This document shows, one piece after another, positions 8,917 through 18,563 of a stretch of DNA of 64,000 nucleotides (position 1 is its first letter; each line of letters begins with the position of its first letter). Below the pieces are notes generated by a model. The model searched no databases, was not told the origin of the DNA, and saw only the letters and a program-made list of their open reading frames with translations. Origin of the DNA: Paenibacillus sp. MAHUQ-63. GTDB lineage: Bacteria > Bacillota > Bacilli > Paenibacillales > NBRC-103111. The DNA is taken from positions 1,037,210 to 1,101,209 of the forward strand of contig NZ_JARADB010000003.1 of assembly GCF_028765165.1 (NCBI RefSeq), read 5' to 3'. A program made the position numbers and the translations under genes.

Positions 8917-10113
8917 ATGCTCAAACGTAAGCTGTTATTTATTTCGCTGACTGCATGCTTCGCGGTGATGCTCTCAGGCTGCTGGAATCGCAGAGAAATG
9001 AATGAACTTGCTATCAATATGGGGCTGGGGATCGATAAACTCGGTGACGGTTACCGTATTACCGCTCAAGTTGTCGTGCCCCGAGAAGTTGCCTCCAAAC
9101 AGGGAAGCGGCGGCCAGGCTCCCGTGACCGTATATCAGTCCTCAGGCAAAACCACTTATGAAGCTTTAAGAAGAATTACCGAAGAAAGTCCCCGGAGGCT
9201 CTACTTATCCCATCTCCGTGTTCTCATTCTGGGAGAAAACTTGGCGAAAGAAGGTTTTGCTCCGGTTCTGGACTTTCTATCTAGGAATCATGAGATGAGG
9301 ACGGATTTTTTCATCGTTGTCGCCATGGGTTCGCCGGCTGAAGACATCTTGAAGGTGCTGACACCTATCGAAGAAGTCCCGTCCAATAAGTTGTTCACTT
9401 CGTTAACTGAATCCGGAAAAGTATGGGCCCCTACAACGACTATTACACTTGATAAAGTCCTTAACGATCTGGTCCGAGAGGGGAGAAATCCCGTGCTTAC
9501 CACAGTCAGAATGGTCGGAACCATGACGAAAACCGTTAAAAACATCGCTATTACAGAACCTAATGCAAGAATCAGGTATGCCGGTTTGGCTGTTTTCAAG
9601 AAGGATAAATTGATCGGATGGTTAGATGAAACAGACAGCAAGGGATATTCCTACATAACCGATAAGGTGGACTCGACCGTTGGTCCGATTACCTGTCCCG
9701 AAGGAGGTGTAATGAATTTGGAGACCATTCGATCCAAAACCAAAATGACAGGCAGGGTTGTGGAAGGTCATCCGGAAATTACAATCGAGATCCACAGTGA
9801 AGGAAATATCGGTGAGGTACAATGTGCAGCTGATCTTAAGAAGCCAGAAACAATTGATCAATTAGAGAAAATAGCCAATGAACGAATACAGAAAATCGTG
9901 AAACATACCCTTGCCGTGGCTCAGACAACCTACAAATCCGATATTTTCGGGTTCGGGGATACAATAAGACGATCAAACCCTAAAGATTGGGATCTGGTCA
10001 AGAAAAATTGGGAAGATGAATTCCCGAAAACGGCTGTACAGGTGAAATCGGACTTCCAAATTCGCAGAGTGGGAACCGTGACGAACTCCATCTTTCAGCA
10101 AATGAAGGAGTGA
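8917..10113 (+). CDS. Ger(x)C family spore germination lipoprotein
   Basis: C subunit of the germinant receptor, 398 aa. A lipoprotein signal peptide ends in the lipobox LSGC with C22 as the lipidated residue, followed by the family signature WNRREMNELAI. The rest is the typical three-domain GerC fold, with GIDKLGDGYRITAQVV near the start and the closing FPKTAVQVKSDFQIRRVG. AAGGAGG lies 8 bases before the ATG. It is anchored to the outer face of the spore inner membrane and partners the A and B subunits encoded around it. Confidence 0.92.
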   Translation: MLKRKLLFISLTACFAVMLSGCWNRREMNELAINMGLGIDKLGDGYRITAQVVVPREVASKQGSGGQAPVTVYQSSGKTTYEALRRITEESPRRLYLSHLRVLILGENLAKEGFAPVLDFLSRNHEMRTDFFIVVAMGSPAEDILKVLTPIEEVPSNKLFTSLTESGKVWAPTTTITLDKVLNDLVREGRNPVLTTVRMVGTMTKTVKNIAITEPNARIRYAGLAVFKKDKLIGWLDETDSKGYSYITDKVDSTVGPITCPEGGVMNLETIRSKTKMTGRVVEGHPEITIEIHSEGNIGEVQCAADLKKPETIDQLEKIANERIQKIVKHTLAVAQTTYKSDIFGFGDTIRRSNPKDWDLVKKNWEDEFPKTAVQVKSDFQIRRVGTVTNSIFQQMKE

Positions 10114-10119
10114 GCCAAT

Positions 10120-10362
10120 TTGTGGATCATAGTAGCTGGGATATGCACCGCATCGTTAGCCTGCCTGGTTGTTGAAGCACCGGCATTGAGAAGAACGCAG
10201 CAGAAGAAAGACCTTATTGTCTTCTATCTGATGCTGCTTGCCGGCACCGCTTTAAGCATCATTGAGTTTGCAACGAATTTCAAGCTGCCGAACCCTTCTC
10301 GATTGATTATCATCGTTTACAAACCTGTTTATGAAGTGGTTAAAACCTTGCTCGAACAATAA
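10120..10362 (+). CDS. Small membrane protein of the ger operon
   Basis: An 80-aa protein with a TTG start at 10120 and GGAG in the upstream gene's last codons. Two hydrophobic stretches (residues 1-20 and about 32-50) predict a hairpin membrane protein; the end is a short amphipathic tail. It lies 6 bases after gerC and 23 before the first gerB, in the same direction, so it is very likely translated. Small two-segment proteins of this sort (the GerD-like or 'D subunit' type) occur in some receptor operons of spore formers. Whether this one is an orthologue is not decidable here. Confidence 0.7.
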   Translation: MWIIVAGICTASLACLVVEAPALRRTQQKKDLIVFYLMLLAGTALSIIEFATNFKLPNPSRLIIIVYKPVYEVVKTLLEQ

Positions 10363-10385
10363 CAAAGGAGAAAGGAGCGGAACGT

Positions 10386-11489
10386 TTGGATAAGGTGAAA
10401 ATCAATGGTGCGGAACTCGTTGCGCTGATGCTGTTATTCGAAATGGGCAGTGCCGTTGTCGTGGGATTGGGCATGCAAGCCAAACAAGACGCATGGCTGG
10501 CTATTCTCATCGGGATGTTGGCAGGCCTAATCCTGTTTCTCATATACGAGCACTTATTCCGGGTTCATGCTCATCACTCTCTGGTCGGTTATTTACAGAT
10601 CCTTTTAGGCAAAAAAATAGGAACAGCGGTCGCTTGCTTGTATTTGGGTTATTTTCTCTACATTGCTTCACGAGTATTGAGGGATTTCGGTGATTTGCTG
10701 CTAAGCTCCATTCTACCTCTGACGCCAATGCCTATCGCCCTTTTGACGATGGTCATCCCTGTCGTGTACGCTTGCTTACTCGGGATCGAAACAATCGGGA
10801 GGGTTGGAGAACTGCTCCTTACATTTATTTCCATGTTGGGCTTGCTGGCGGCTGTTCTTCTTGCCGCATCGGACGTCATTCATTGGGAGAATCTGAAGCC
10901 CTCTTTGGAGAACGGCTGGAAACCAGTGCTTGCAACGGCGTTCCCACTTACCTTGACTTTTCCTTTCGGGGAAACCATCGTCTTTTCGATGCTCCTTCCT
11001 CACTTGAACAATACTTTATTGGCTCGAAAGATCGGACTTGTTTCCATTGTGATAAGCGGTCTGATTCTGAGCTTCATCATTGCAGTCAATATCAGTGTTT
11101 TATCGGTATTCGGTGCGGAGAACTCTACGTTTCCCTTGCTGAAAACATTAGGCAAGATTAGATTAGGAGGATTTATCGAAAGACTGGAAGTGATAGCAAT
11201 CATCACGTTGATCATAGGGGTATTTTTTAAAATTACAACCTTCCTGTATGCCTGTTTCGCAGGGTTGATTGAGCTATTCCAACTCGAAAGAAGAAAAGAG
11301 CTCGCATGGTCCCTGGGGCTGCAAATGTTTATTTGCTCCATCACAATGGCGGACAACTTCGTCGAGCATATCGAAATAGGATTAAAAACCGTTCCGACCT
11401 ATCTCCATCTCCCTTTCCAGGTCGGTCTCCCCTTATTCCTCCTCGCACTCACGTGGATTCGCAATAAATATAGAACGATTGGCAGGTGA
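10386..11489 (+). CDS. Spore germination permease, GerB family (copy 1)
   Basis: A 367-aa APC-superfamily membrane protein with about ten predicted transmembrane helices. It starts VKINGAELVALMLLFEMGS, the usual GerB opening. TTG at 10386 is chosen because AAAGGAG lies upstream and the previous gene ends just before. The B subunit carries the likely germinant pocket. A second GerB follows with a 4-base overlap. The two copies share FGETIVFSMLLPHLN / FVELVSFLVILPSVN and the E-R-L-E-V/A signature but are clearly diverged, so this is not a recent duplication. Confidence 0.9.
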   Translation: MDKVKINGAELVALMLLFEMGSAVVVGLGMQAKQDAWLAILIGMLAGLILFLIYEHLFRVHAHHSLVGYLQILLGKKIGTAVACLYLGYFLYIASRVLRDFGDLLLSSILPLTPMPIALLTMVIPVVYACLLGIETIGRVGELLLTFISMLGLLAAVLLAASDVIHWENLKPSLENGWKPVLATAFPLTLTFPFGETIVFSMLLPHLNNTLLARKIGLVSIVISGLILSFIIAVNISVLSVFGAENSTFPLLKTLGKIRLGGFIERLEVIAIITLIIGVFFKITTFLYACFAGLIELFQLERRKELAWSLGLQMFICSITMADNFVEHIEIGLKTVPTYLHLPFQVGLPLFLLALTWIRNKYRTIGR

Positions 11490-12583
11490 TGATGATGCAG
11501 GACCAAGTAAAAATCAATAATCGGCAGCTGGCCGTTCTCGTAACGCTCTATACGATTGGCGATTCCATTCTGGTTCTGCCGTCGATCCCAGCTATGATCG
11601 CCAAAGAAGATGCGTGGATTTCCGGTTTGGCGGGCTTACTGATTGGCCTGCTCTTCGCAATGATGTTTGCCTGGTTAGGCAAGCAGAATCCTGGATTAAA
11701 CGTGTATCAATACAGTTCTAAGCTGCTTGGCAAATGGGGTGGGATGTGCATCGCTCTGCTGCTTACCTACTATTTCTTTATAATGGTTTCTGCTCAGATA
11801 AGGGAGATGGGCGATTTTATGACGGTACAAATCATGCCCGAAACCCCCATTCACTCGATAATCCTTTTATTTCTTGGAGTCGTTATCTTAGGAGCTCGTC
11901 TTGGGATCGAGACTATCGCTCGTTTGGGGGAACTTCTTTTTCCCTATTTCCTTCTTATGTATTGTGTTCTGGCTCTCTGTTTAATGCCGGCCATCGACTG
12001 GGAAAATCTCTACCCTGTCTTGCATACGAAATGGAAAACGATCGTCTACGGCTCGATTACGACCACTACGTTTCCATTCGTTGAACTCGTCAGTTTCCTA
12101 GTTATCCTGCCTTCTGTTAATAATGTCAAGCGGATTCAGAAAAGTATGTTGGTGGGGACGCTTATCGGAGGGATTACACTAGAAATTATGATCGTGCTGA
12201 CGATTGCCGTGCTCGGAGCCCCCGTTACGGCTAACCAGATTTACCCTGCATATTCGCTGGCGAAAAAAATCAGCATCGGCAATTTTTTGGAACGGATCGA
12301 GGCCATGCTTGCGATTATGTGGATTGTTACAACCTATTTCAAGACGGTTCTTAATTATTATGCCCTGATGTATGGGATTGCCAATTTGACAAAACTGAGC
12401 GACCCGAAAGTGGCAAGCCTGCCGATCGGCATGATCCTAGTCGTCTCATCCCTTGTCTCTTTCCCAGATATTACCTACTTCAGCGACTTGGTGACCAATT
12501 ACTGGCCATACCTCGATTTCACCATTTGTTTGGCGCTTCCATTGTTATTGATCGGTTTCCATTACAAAGTAAAAAAGTCCTGA
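11486..12583 (+). CDS. Spore germination permease, GerB family (copy 2)
   Basis: A 365-aa multi-pass protein of the same family as its neighbour (VKINNRQLAVLVTLYTIGDS at the N-terminus). The coding start overlaps the previous stop in GTGATGATGATG; GTG 11486 or any of the three following ATGs would work, and translational coupling is likely. Having two different B subunits downstream of single A and C genes suggests alternative receptors with distinct germinants. The gene ends 20 bases before the convergent GH43 gene, with no obvious terminator in between. Confidence 0.9.
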   Translation: MMMMQDQVKINNRQLAVLVTLYTIGDSILVLPSIPAMIAKEDAWISGLAGLLIGLLFAMMFAWLGKQNPGLNVYQYSSKLLGKWGGMCIALLLTYYFFIMVSAQIREMGDFMTVQIMPETPIHSIILLFLGVVILGARLGIETIARLGELLFPYFLLMYCVLALCLMPAIDWENLYPVLHTKWKTIVYGSITTTTFPFVELVSFLVILPSVNNVKRIQKSMLVGTLIGGITLEIMIVLTIAVLGAPVTANQIYPAYSLAKKISIGNFLERIEAMLAIMWIVTTYFKTVLNYYALMYGIANLTKLSDPKVASLPIGMILVVSSLVSFPDITYFSDLVTNYWPYLDFTICLALPLLLIGFHYKVKKS

Positions 12584-12603
12584 TTAGATCGTTCTCAACA
12601 GGC

Positions 12604-14127
12604 CTATAGAGGGACTCCATCCACCCTTGTATATCGAAAAAAATCAAAGTCAGCATGCCCGCCAACATATCTGGAAGCGTAATTAAACAACCCCATCCGG
12701 TATCCCATAAAATGGTCCAGCGTATACTTCATTTTAAGCGGGCTTCCGATTTGTTTCCATGCTTCACCGTTTGCTGAATAGTAAAAGCTGGCCGTATCCA
12801 TGCTATTTTCAAAAGCGAAGTGAATTTTCAAATAAATAAGGTTATCATCATAGGGAAGCCGCTCGACCGTTTCTTCTAGGCCGTCGCCTTGGTTGATACA
12901 CATCTCAACATAGCGGCTGCCGTTCGCATCTACTTGAATGCCGACGGTTCCAAAGTGGTTTTGGAGCGCAACCATCCCCGCGTGGTCTCCCGGCCTCATG
13001 TGGGTTACATCCATCACCGTCATTCCGATACACCCGGGTCCTTCCGTCCGCTGCGTCAATGTATTGCGGGCTAATAAGACACTGCGGGTTATATTCCCCG
13101 CCACTAAACGCAACCAGCCTCGCCGCGCGGTCACCGACCATAGCAGGTTATCCGGATTATGATTCCACTGCCAATTTAGCGCCAATTGATTGGACGCATA
13201 GTCGAACTCATCGCTTATGACCATAGTAGATGGGACTGAACTTGGCAATTGCGCTTCAAATGTCATTGGCGCCTTTCCATTCATCCCAATGACAGGCCAA
13301 TCGTCCACCCAAGAAACCGGCATTACAACAGGAACTCTTCCTACCGCATCATGATCTTGGAATAATACGGCATACCACTCATGAGCCGGCGTGTCGACAA
13401 TCCCTCCTTGTGCAATACCATGATTGCGATAGCCCATGTCGTCATCGAGAATGACTTTATGTTCATAAGGACCCAGAAGCTCTCGTGACCGATAACAAAG
13501 CTGTCTGCGTCGCCGTTTGCCGGTATTAGGCCACTCAATGAAGAACAAGTAATAATAACCGTTCAGCTTATACGCATGGCATCCCTCGCACCGCAGCCCG
13601 ATCCCCTCTCGCTCCGTCTCGAAGAGCCGTTGATGGATGCCGTCAGCTTTTACCGTCCTCACATCCGACATTAACTCTGTAATACGAATACTCCCGTTGC
13701 CGTGAATGACATAAACGCGGCCTTCATCAAATAGCAGACTCGGATCATGATGGACCCCTGCGATTACAGAGCGTTCCCACTCCCCGTTCTCGATATCTGC
13801 CGTCCTGTAAATGTAAAACCGGTTCATATCATTACTCGAGAAGCACACATAGAACATGCCACTATGATGACGTAAACTTACAGCCCACGCCCCTTTGCCA
13901 TAAATGCCTTTCCCGTCCAGCAAATTGTGCGCATCGTTATCCTCTAAAGTATCATAAACGTAATTGACGATTCTCCAATCCATCAAATTCTCGGACTTCA
14001 TAATCGGGCATCCGGGCATCGCATGCATGCTTGTGCTCACCATATAGTAAGCGGTTCCCACTCTAATCACACATGGGTCCGGAACATCCGCCCAGATGAC
14101 CGGATTCGTTATCGTCACATTCCCCAT
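12604..14127 (-). CDS. Glycoside hydrolase family 43 (beta-xylosidase / alpha-L-arabinofuranosidase type)
   Basis: A 507-aa enzyme with no signal peptide, so probably intracellular. ITNPVIWADVPDPCVIRVG contains the catalytic base aspartate of the five-bladed propeller, and RCEGCHAYKLNGYYYLFF the expected acid glutamate. The last 200 residues form a beta-sandwich domain typical of GH43 xylosidases (VSDEFDY-like opening, FDFFRYTR at the end). It lies 48 bases after the response regulator gene and closes the six-gene operon that starts at 21263. It probably trims imported xylo- or arabino-oligosaccharides. Confidence 0.87.
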   Translation of the reverse strand: MGNVTITNPVIWADVPDPCVIRVGTAYYMVSTSMHAMPGCPIMKSENLMDWRIVNYVYDTLEDNDAHNLLDGKGIYGKGAWAVSLRHHSGMFYVCFSSNDMNRFYIYRTADIENGEWERSVIAGVHHDPSLLFDEGRVYVIHGNGSIRITELMSDVRTVKADGIHQRLFETEREGIGLRCEGCHAYKLNGYYYLFFIEWPNTGKRRRRQLCYRSRELLGPYEHKVILDDDMGYRNHGIAQGGIVDTPAHEWYAVLFQDHDAVGRVPVVMPVSWVDDWPVIGMNGKAPMTFEAQLPSSVPSTMVISDEFDYASNQLALNWQWNHNPDNLLWSVTARRGWLRLVAGNITRSVLLARNTLTQRTEGPGCIGMTVMDVTHMRPGDHAGMVALQNHFGTVGIQVDANGSRYVEMCINQGDGLEETVERLPYDDNLIYLKIHFAFENSMDTASFYYSANGEAWKQIGSPLKMKYTLDHFMGYRMGLFNYASRYVGGHADFDFFRYTRVDGVPL

Positions 14128-14174
14128 CGCCGCATTCTCTCCTTATGAGCCCAAAGCAGCCCAAGTGATTGCTC

Positions 14175-15788
14175 TTATTTCCTGGCAGTCTCCCGATATT
14201 CCACAGGTGTCACGCCGGTAGATTTCTTGAAAAAACGAGTAAACGAGTGCGGGGTTTCATATCCGACCTGCGCACCTACCTCCGCAATCTTCAGCTCGTC
14301 CCTCTTGAGCAGCATTTTGGCTTTCTCTATTCTAATTTCATCAATATACTCGGATAAATTGACTCCACTTTCCTGTTTAAAAAGCCGCGATAAATAGGAT
14401 GGATTGAAGTGAATCACGCTGGCCAAACGGACGAGAGACAAGTCCTCGCCAAGGTGCTCCTCAATATACGAGCGTACCTTCTCTATCACCTCAGCTGCTC
14501 TGTTACGTTCTACACTCAGTCGGAGATCGAACAAGGACACCGCGGTCTGTTTTAAAAAGTCGAAACTATCTTGCCAGGACGAATGTCTATCTCTTTGCAT
14601 GAGCCCGGTTGTGCCAACTCGATCATGCAGCTCCCAACGATTAACGTAGGACAAGAAGAAGAGAGCAATCGTATAATACAACTCCAAGGCAAACGGTCCC
14701 CCGTTTCCGCGTTCGTCAAAGGCCGTTTCCGTAAGTTCCTTGAACAATTGGAGAAATCCCTCTCTATTTCCATTTTCAAGATAAATCGCCAATGAATCCG
14801 CCTTATCTCTCAGCGTCCTAGAATTGGCCGATGTTTCAATCGTGTCCAAGTTGACCGTTTGTATCATCTGGGAGCCGTCCCCCGCTCGCCAATGCTGCTC
14901 ACCTCTCATTCGATCGTATATCTCGGAAAGCCGCTTCCAATCACATGGATCTGAGCTGAGCGTAATGGCAAACGTGATTCCCAGAGATTCATGACAAGCA
15001 CGCTGTAAAAGCTCGAACTGTCCTTCCAGAAAGGATACCGTCCGCGTATACGCCTCAATCGCTCCACCGGCATGCTTCGGTTGAACGAGCCAGACGAGGC
15101 TGCCGTAATGATCGATGATGCCAAGACTATCGGTGCGTTCAGCCAGAAATTTCTCTGCAAGGAACTTGACTGCCAGCGCCGCTTCCTGATTTTCGGCAAA
15201 GGAGTTGTGCATGTTCGTACGCTGCAAGTCACCAACCGCTACGAGGACGGGCATAACGGGGTCAAGAGCAATACCTAATTTACGGAAGTCAGTTTCCAAA
15301 GCCTCCGCTTCTCGCGTCCCCTGAAGCAAATAACGGAAATAGTTCCCTTGAGCAAGCGTCTCGAGTGTGCTAAGTTTCTCACTCGATCGCTTGATGAGAT
15401 CATGAAACTTTAAACTATTCTCCAATTCATATATGGCATCGGTTACCGCTTGGATAATCACATCGTATTCTTCACTTTTCAGGAGATAGCTGACTCCGGG
15501 AGTTTGAATCGCCTGGTAGACATAATCAAAGTCATTATAGCCGGTCAAAAAGATGATTTTGCAATGCTGCCAGCTGCTTCGTATGTTTCTCATTAGCTCT
15601 AGACCGTCCATGCCGGGCATGCGGATATCGGATAACACAATGTCCACTCTCGTCGTATTCATCCAATCCAGCGCTTCTTCACCGGAATAGGCTTTATACA
15701 AATCAAGATTCAGATTCAGTTGGCTAAAGACATCGAACAGCCCGTCTGTAATAACTTCCTCATCATCAACGATCAACATTCTAATCAT
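14175..15788 (-). CDS. YesN-type response regulator with AraC output domain
   Basis: A 537-aa protein from the ATG at 15788, preceded by GGGGGG. The receiver domain spans residues 1-120, with acidic pocket D8/D9 and phospho-acceptor D54 in LSDIRMPG, and K in YLLKSEE. The middle is a linker, and the C-terminal 100 residues are two AraC helix-turn-helix units (LSLVRLASVIHFNPSYLSRLF; VGYETPHSFTRFFKKSTGVTP). The start overlaps the kinase stop codon by 8 bases, so the pair is translationally coupled. It most likely activates the SBP-led operon upstream. The trigger would be the glycan fragment sensed by the kinase. Confidence 0.92.
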   Translation of the reverse strand: MIRMLIVDDEEVITDGLFDVFSQLNLNLDLYKAYSGEEALDWMNTTRVDIVLSDIRMPGMDGLELMRNIRSSWQHCKIIFLTGYNDFDYVYQAIQTPGVSYLLKSEEYDVIIQAVTDAIYELENSLKFHDLIKRSSEKLSTLETLAQGNYFRYLLQGTREAEALETDFRKLGIALDPVMPVLVAVGDLQRTNMHNSFAENQEAALAVKFLAEKFLAERTDSLGIIDHYGSLVWLVQPKHAGGAIEAYTRTVSFLEGQFELLQRACHESLGITFAITLSSDPCDWKRLSEIYDRMRGEQHWRAGDGSQMIQTVNLDTIETSANSRTLRDKADSLAIYLENGNREGFLQLFKELTETAFDERGNGGPFALELYYTIALFFLSYVNRWELHDRVGTTGLMQRDRHSSWQDSFDFLKQTAVSLFDLRLSVERNRAAEVIEKVRSYIEEHLGEDLSLVRLASVIHFNPSYLSRLFKQESGVNLSEYIDEIRIEKAKMLLKRDELKIAEVGAQVGYETPHSFTRFFKKSTGVTPVEYRETARK

Positions 15789-17538
15789 GAACGTCACCCC
15801 CCTTTAAGGGAATGCAGATGGTTGCTTGCAATCCCCCGAGATCGCTTCGGCTTATTCGCAGACCGTATTTCTCACCGTATGTGATCTTCACCCGGCGATG
15901 AATATTCACCAAACCTGTCGTCTCCGTTTGTTCATTATCGTTATCCAAGGTATCCGATATATGCTGCAAAGCTTCGTCCGTCAAACTTTCACCGTTATCT
16001 TCCACCACTATGCGGATTTCAGACTCTGCCACTTCGAATCGTATGACAACACATCCGCTGCGTTTCATTCTTTCCAAGCTGTGTTCAAACGCATTTTCAA
16101 TGATGGGCTGCACAATTAAACGCGGCACTGACTTCTGTTCGATTTCCGGCGGGAGAGCGTCGAATTGCACACGGATACGCCGCGAGAAGCGTAATTCCTG
16201 AATCTCCGTGTACATCCTCGCATGGTGAATTTCTTGTCTCAACAATACTTCGTCAGAAGCATTCCGCGTCACGAACTGGAAATACTCGCCTAATTGCGTT
16301 GCGAACTGTCCGATTCGTTCAACGTCTCCAATCTTTGCCATCGTCCTCAGAATAAAGAAGCTGTTATATAGAAAATGTGGATTAATTTGCGACTGGAGCT
16401 GCTTCAGCTCCGCCCGTTGCGTCATAATTTTCTGCTTGTAGACTTGATCGATCAAAGAACGAAGATTGGTGACCATCTGGTTAAACCTGCCATACAAGTA
16501 CCCAAGCTCATCCTTAGACTCATGGTGAATGTTAACGTCAAGATCCCCATTCTCCATACGCCGAAAGCTTTTTACAAGTGTTAACAATGGTTTGTGAATA
16601 AATTTATACGTGGAGAACGCATAAATCGCAATGATGACAAAAGCAACGAGAATAAATAACCAGGCCCATATATAAAATTTGTCCAACGGCTTCTTAATCA
16701 TCTGTTCGGGAATAAGCCGGTAGATAGACATATTCAAATAACCAGAGCTTGCAATTGCGGTATAATAGCGGTTCCCCGAAATGGTGAACGTTTCCGTGCT
16801 TTGATGGGGGGCTTCTCTCATTTGCTCAATGGTTGCCGTGACATCCGGCTCTAAGTGCTTTAATGATCCGCTCGAGAGTATGACACCGGATTTGTTCGTT
16901 GTCAGCAGAGTTCCGCTGCCGGGATATGTATTGAATTGGCTTAGCGCCTCCTGTAATCTCTCTTGATCCAGTTCGATTTCAATAATAAACAGCGGTTGGT
17001 TCCCCATGGTCACACTTGGCTTTGCCGCACTTAGAAATAATCCGCCCTTCCATTCAACAATCTGGTTATTCCTGCTGCTTAATTCCGAACGTAAGCCATT
17101 ATACCGTTCAGTATTAAATTCACTTGGGCCATTTGCGGAAGAAATCGTTTTGGATAACGGATAAATATGAGCACTTACATTTTTAATATATGGACTGCTA
17201 TTTTGAATCGCGTAGAGCCGTTTTCGAAGCGAGTTTATTTTCTCCGTACGTTTAAAAACATCCATCGTATCCCAAGTCAACGTCAGTTCGTTGAGATCCT
17301 CATCCTCAATTACGCTATACTGCAGCAGCTTCATCCGTTCAACCTCTTTTTCAAGATCGGTTATATAGAAGGTTAGCTGGGATACCGCCGTTTTGGAGAT
17401 GTCTTCGCTTGCCGTTTGCACAATCCAGTGATAAAGATAGACACCAAAGATCAGGATCGGCAGCATAATAAGCAAAAAAGTACTGAGAAGCCGAAGGAAA
17501 ATCGTATTTCGTATAGAGAACGGTTGACGGTTGATCAA
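15781..17538 (-). CDS. YesM-type sensor histidine kinase
   Basis: About 585 aa from a TTG at 17538, which has GGGGG at good spacing; the frame is open to a second TTG at 17553. One membrane segment lies near the N-terminus (FLRLLSTFLLIMLPILIFGVY) and a second near residue 290, enclosing an extracellular sensor region. A HAMP-like linker follows, then the His_kinase box with INPHFLYNSFFIL and a HATPase domain (IENAFEHS, VEDNGESL). Its cognate regulator is the next gene. It probably senses an extracellular oligosaccharide, possibly through the neighbouring lipoprotein. Substrate unknown. Confidence 0.92.
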   Translation of the reverse strand: MINRQPFSIRNTIFLRLLSTFLLIMLPILIFGVYLYHWIVQTASEDISKTAVSQLTFYITDLEKEVERMKLLQYSVIEDEDLNELTLTWDTMDVFKRTEKINSLRKRLYAIQNSSPYIKNVSAHIYPLSKTISSANGPSEFNTERYNGLRSELSSRNNQIVEWKGGLFLSAAKPSVTMGNQPLFIIEIELDQERLQEALSQFNTYPGSGTLLTTNKSGVILSSGSLKHLEPDVTATIEQMREAPHQSTETFTISGNRYYTAIASSGYLNMSIYRLIPEQMIKKPLDKFYIWAWLFILVAFVIIAIYAFSTYKFIHKPLLTLVKSFRRMENGDLDVNIHHESKDELGYLYGRFNQMVTNLRSLIDQVYKQKIMTQRAELKQLQSQINPHFLYNSFFILRTMAKIGDVERIGQFATQLGEYFQFVTRNASDEVLLRQEIHHARMYTEIQELRFSRRIRVQFDALPPEIEQKSVPRLIVQPIIENAFEHSLERMKRSGCVVIRFEVAESEIRIVVEDNGESLTDEALQHISDTLDNDNEQTETTGLVNIHRRVKITYGEKYGLRISRSDLGGLQATICIPLKGGDVHD

Positions 17539-17622
17539 GGCACGAGCCCCCAACTTTTTTCTTCCATTATAGCCTGAACCCTATAAGCTTCGTAAACATT
17601 TTCGTTAGGAACAAGCCCCCCT

Positions 17623-18549
17623 TCAACCTTTGACACTGCCAAGTACAATCCCCTTAACAAAATACTTTTGCAGGAATGGGTACGCCAAAATAATAGGAAG
17701 GGATCCTAGGAATATCTGCGATGCTTTCAGCGTCCGATCGGAAATGAGCGCCAAATTCATCGCCTCGTCGCGAGACAGGTTCGTTAAATTTTGTTGAATC
17801 ACAATCGTCTGAATATAGCTTTGCAGCGGGTAATGACTAGGGTCCCCCATAAGGAGAAGTCCGTCAAACCAACTGTTCCAATGCTCCACCATTGAGAATA
17901 AAGCTAGCGTCGCAAGAGCGGGTTTGGATATCGGCACGTAGATTTTCCACAGCGTTGTCCAGTAGCTGGCACCGTCCATGACAGCCGCCTCCTCGAGCTC
18001 CTTCGGCACCTCGCGAAAAAAGTTCAGCAATAAGACAATACTGAAAACAGGAACGGCCCCCGGCAGGACTAGCGCCCAAATCGTATCGAGAAGATGGTAC
18101 TCTTTAAGTGTAGAGTACCAAGGAATCAAGCCCCCATGGAAAAGCATCGTTAAAAAGAAAACCCAAGCGTAAACCATACGCAGGCGAAACGCCTTCGTTT
18201 CTTTGGATAACGGAAAGGCAACCAGAATGGTTAAAATCAAATTCAGTGGTGTACCGATTGCAATACGCTCCAAAGACACCAGCATGGATTGCCAGAACGC
18301 TTCCCGGCTGGCTGTATACGTATAGGAGGCCAATGTAAAATCAACCGGCCACAATTTCACATAACCTGCTGCTGCAGCAGTACTTGAACTAAACGAAACG
18401 GCGACAATATGGACTAACGGCAGTACACATATTAACGATACCAGTATGAGAAAGGTCGTATTCAGAACGGAAAACCATTCGAGCCGCTTACGACTCGCAG
18501 ATACCCGCATATATGCGTCGGACGCAGATCTTGTTGATGGCTGTATCAT
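17623..18549 (-). CDS. CUT1 ABC transporter permease, LplC/YtcP type
   Basis: A 308-aa inner-membrane permease with six predicted helices and the EAA loop (ELEEAAVMDGASYWTTLWKIYVP), which docks the ATPase. It ends in VLGSVKG, the standard tail of this subtype. AGAGGAGGG precedes the ATG. It pairs with the permease just upstream and the lipoprotein at 19533-21263. No ATPase gene is nearby. Confidence 0.92.
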   Translation of the reverse strand: MIQPSTRSASDAYMRVSASRKRLEWFSVLNTTFLILVSLICVLPLVHIVAVSFSSSTAAAAGYVKLWPVDFTLASYTYTASREAFWQSMLVSLERIAIGTPLNLILTILVAFPLSKETKAFRLRMVYAWVFFLTMLFHGGLIPWYSTLKEYHLLDTIWALVLPGAVPVFSIVLLLNFFREVPKELEEAAVMDGASYWTTLWKIYVPISKPALATLALFSMVEHWNSWFDGLLLMGDPSHYPLQSYIQTIVIQQNLTNLSRDEAMNLALISDRTLKASQIFLGSLPIILAYPFLQKYFVKGIVLGSVKG

Positions 18550-18563
18550 CGTTTTCCCTCCTC

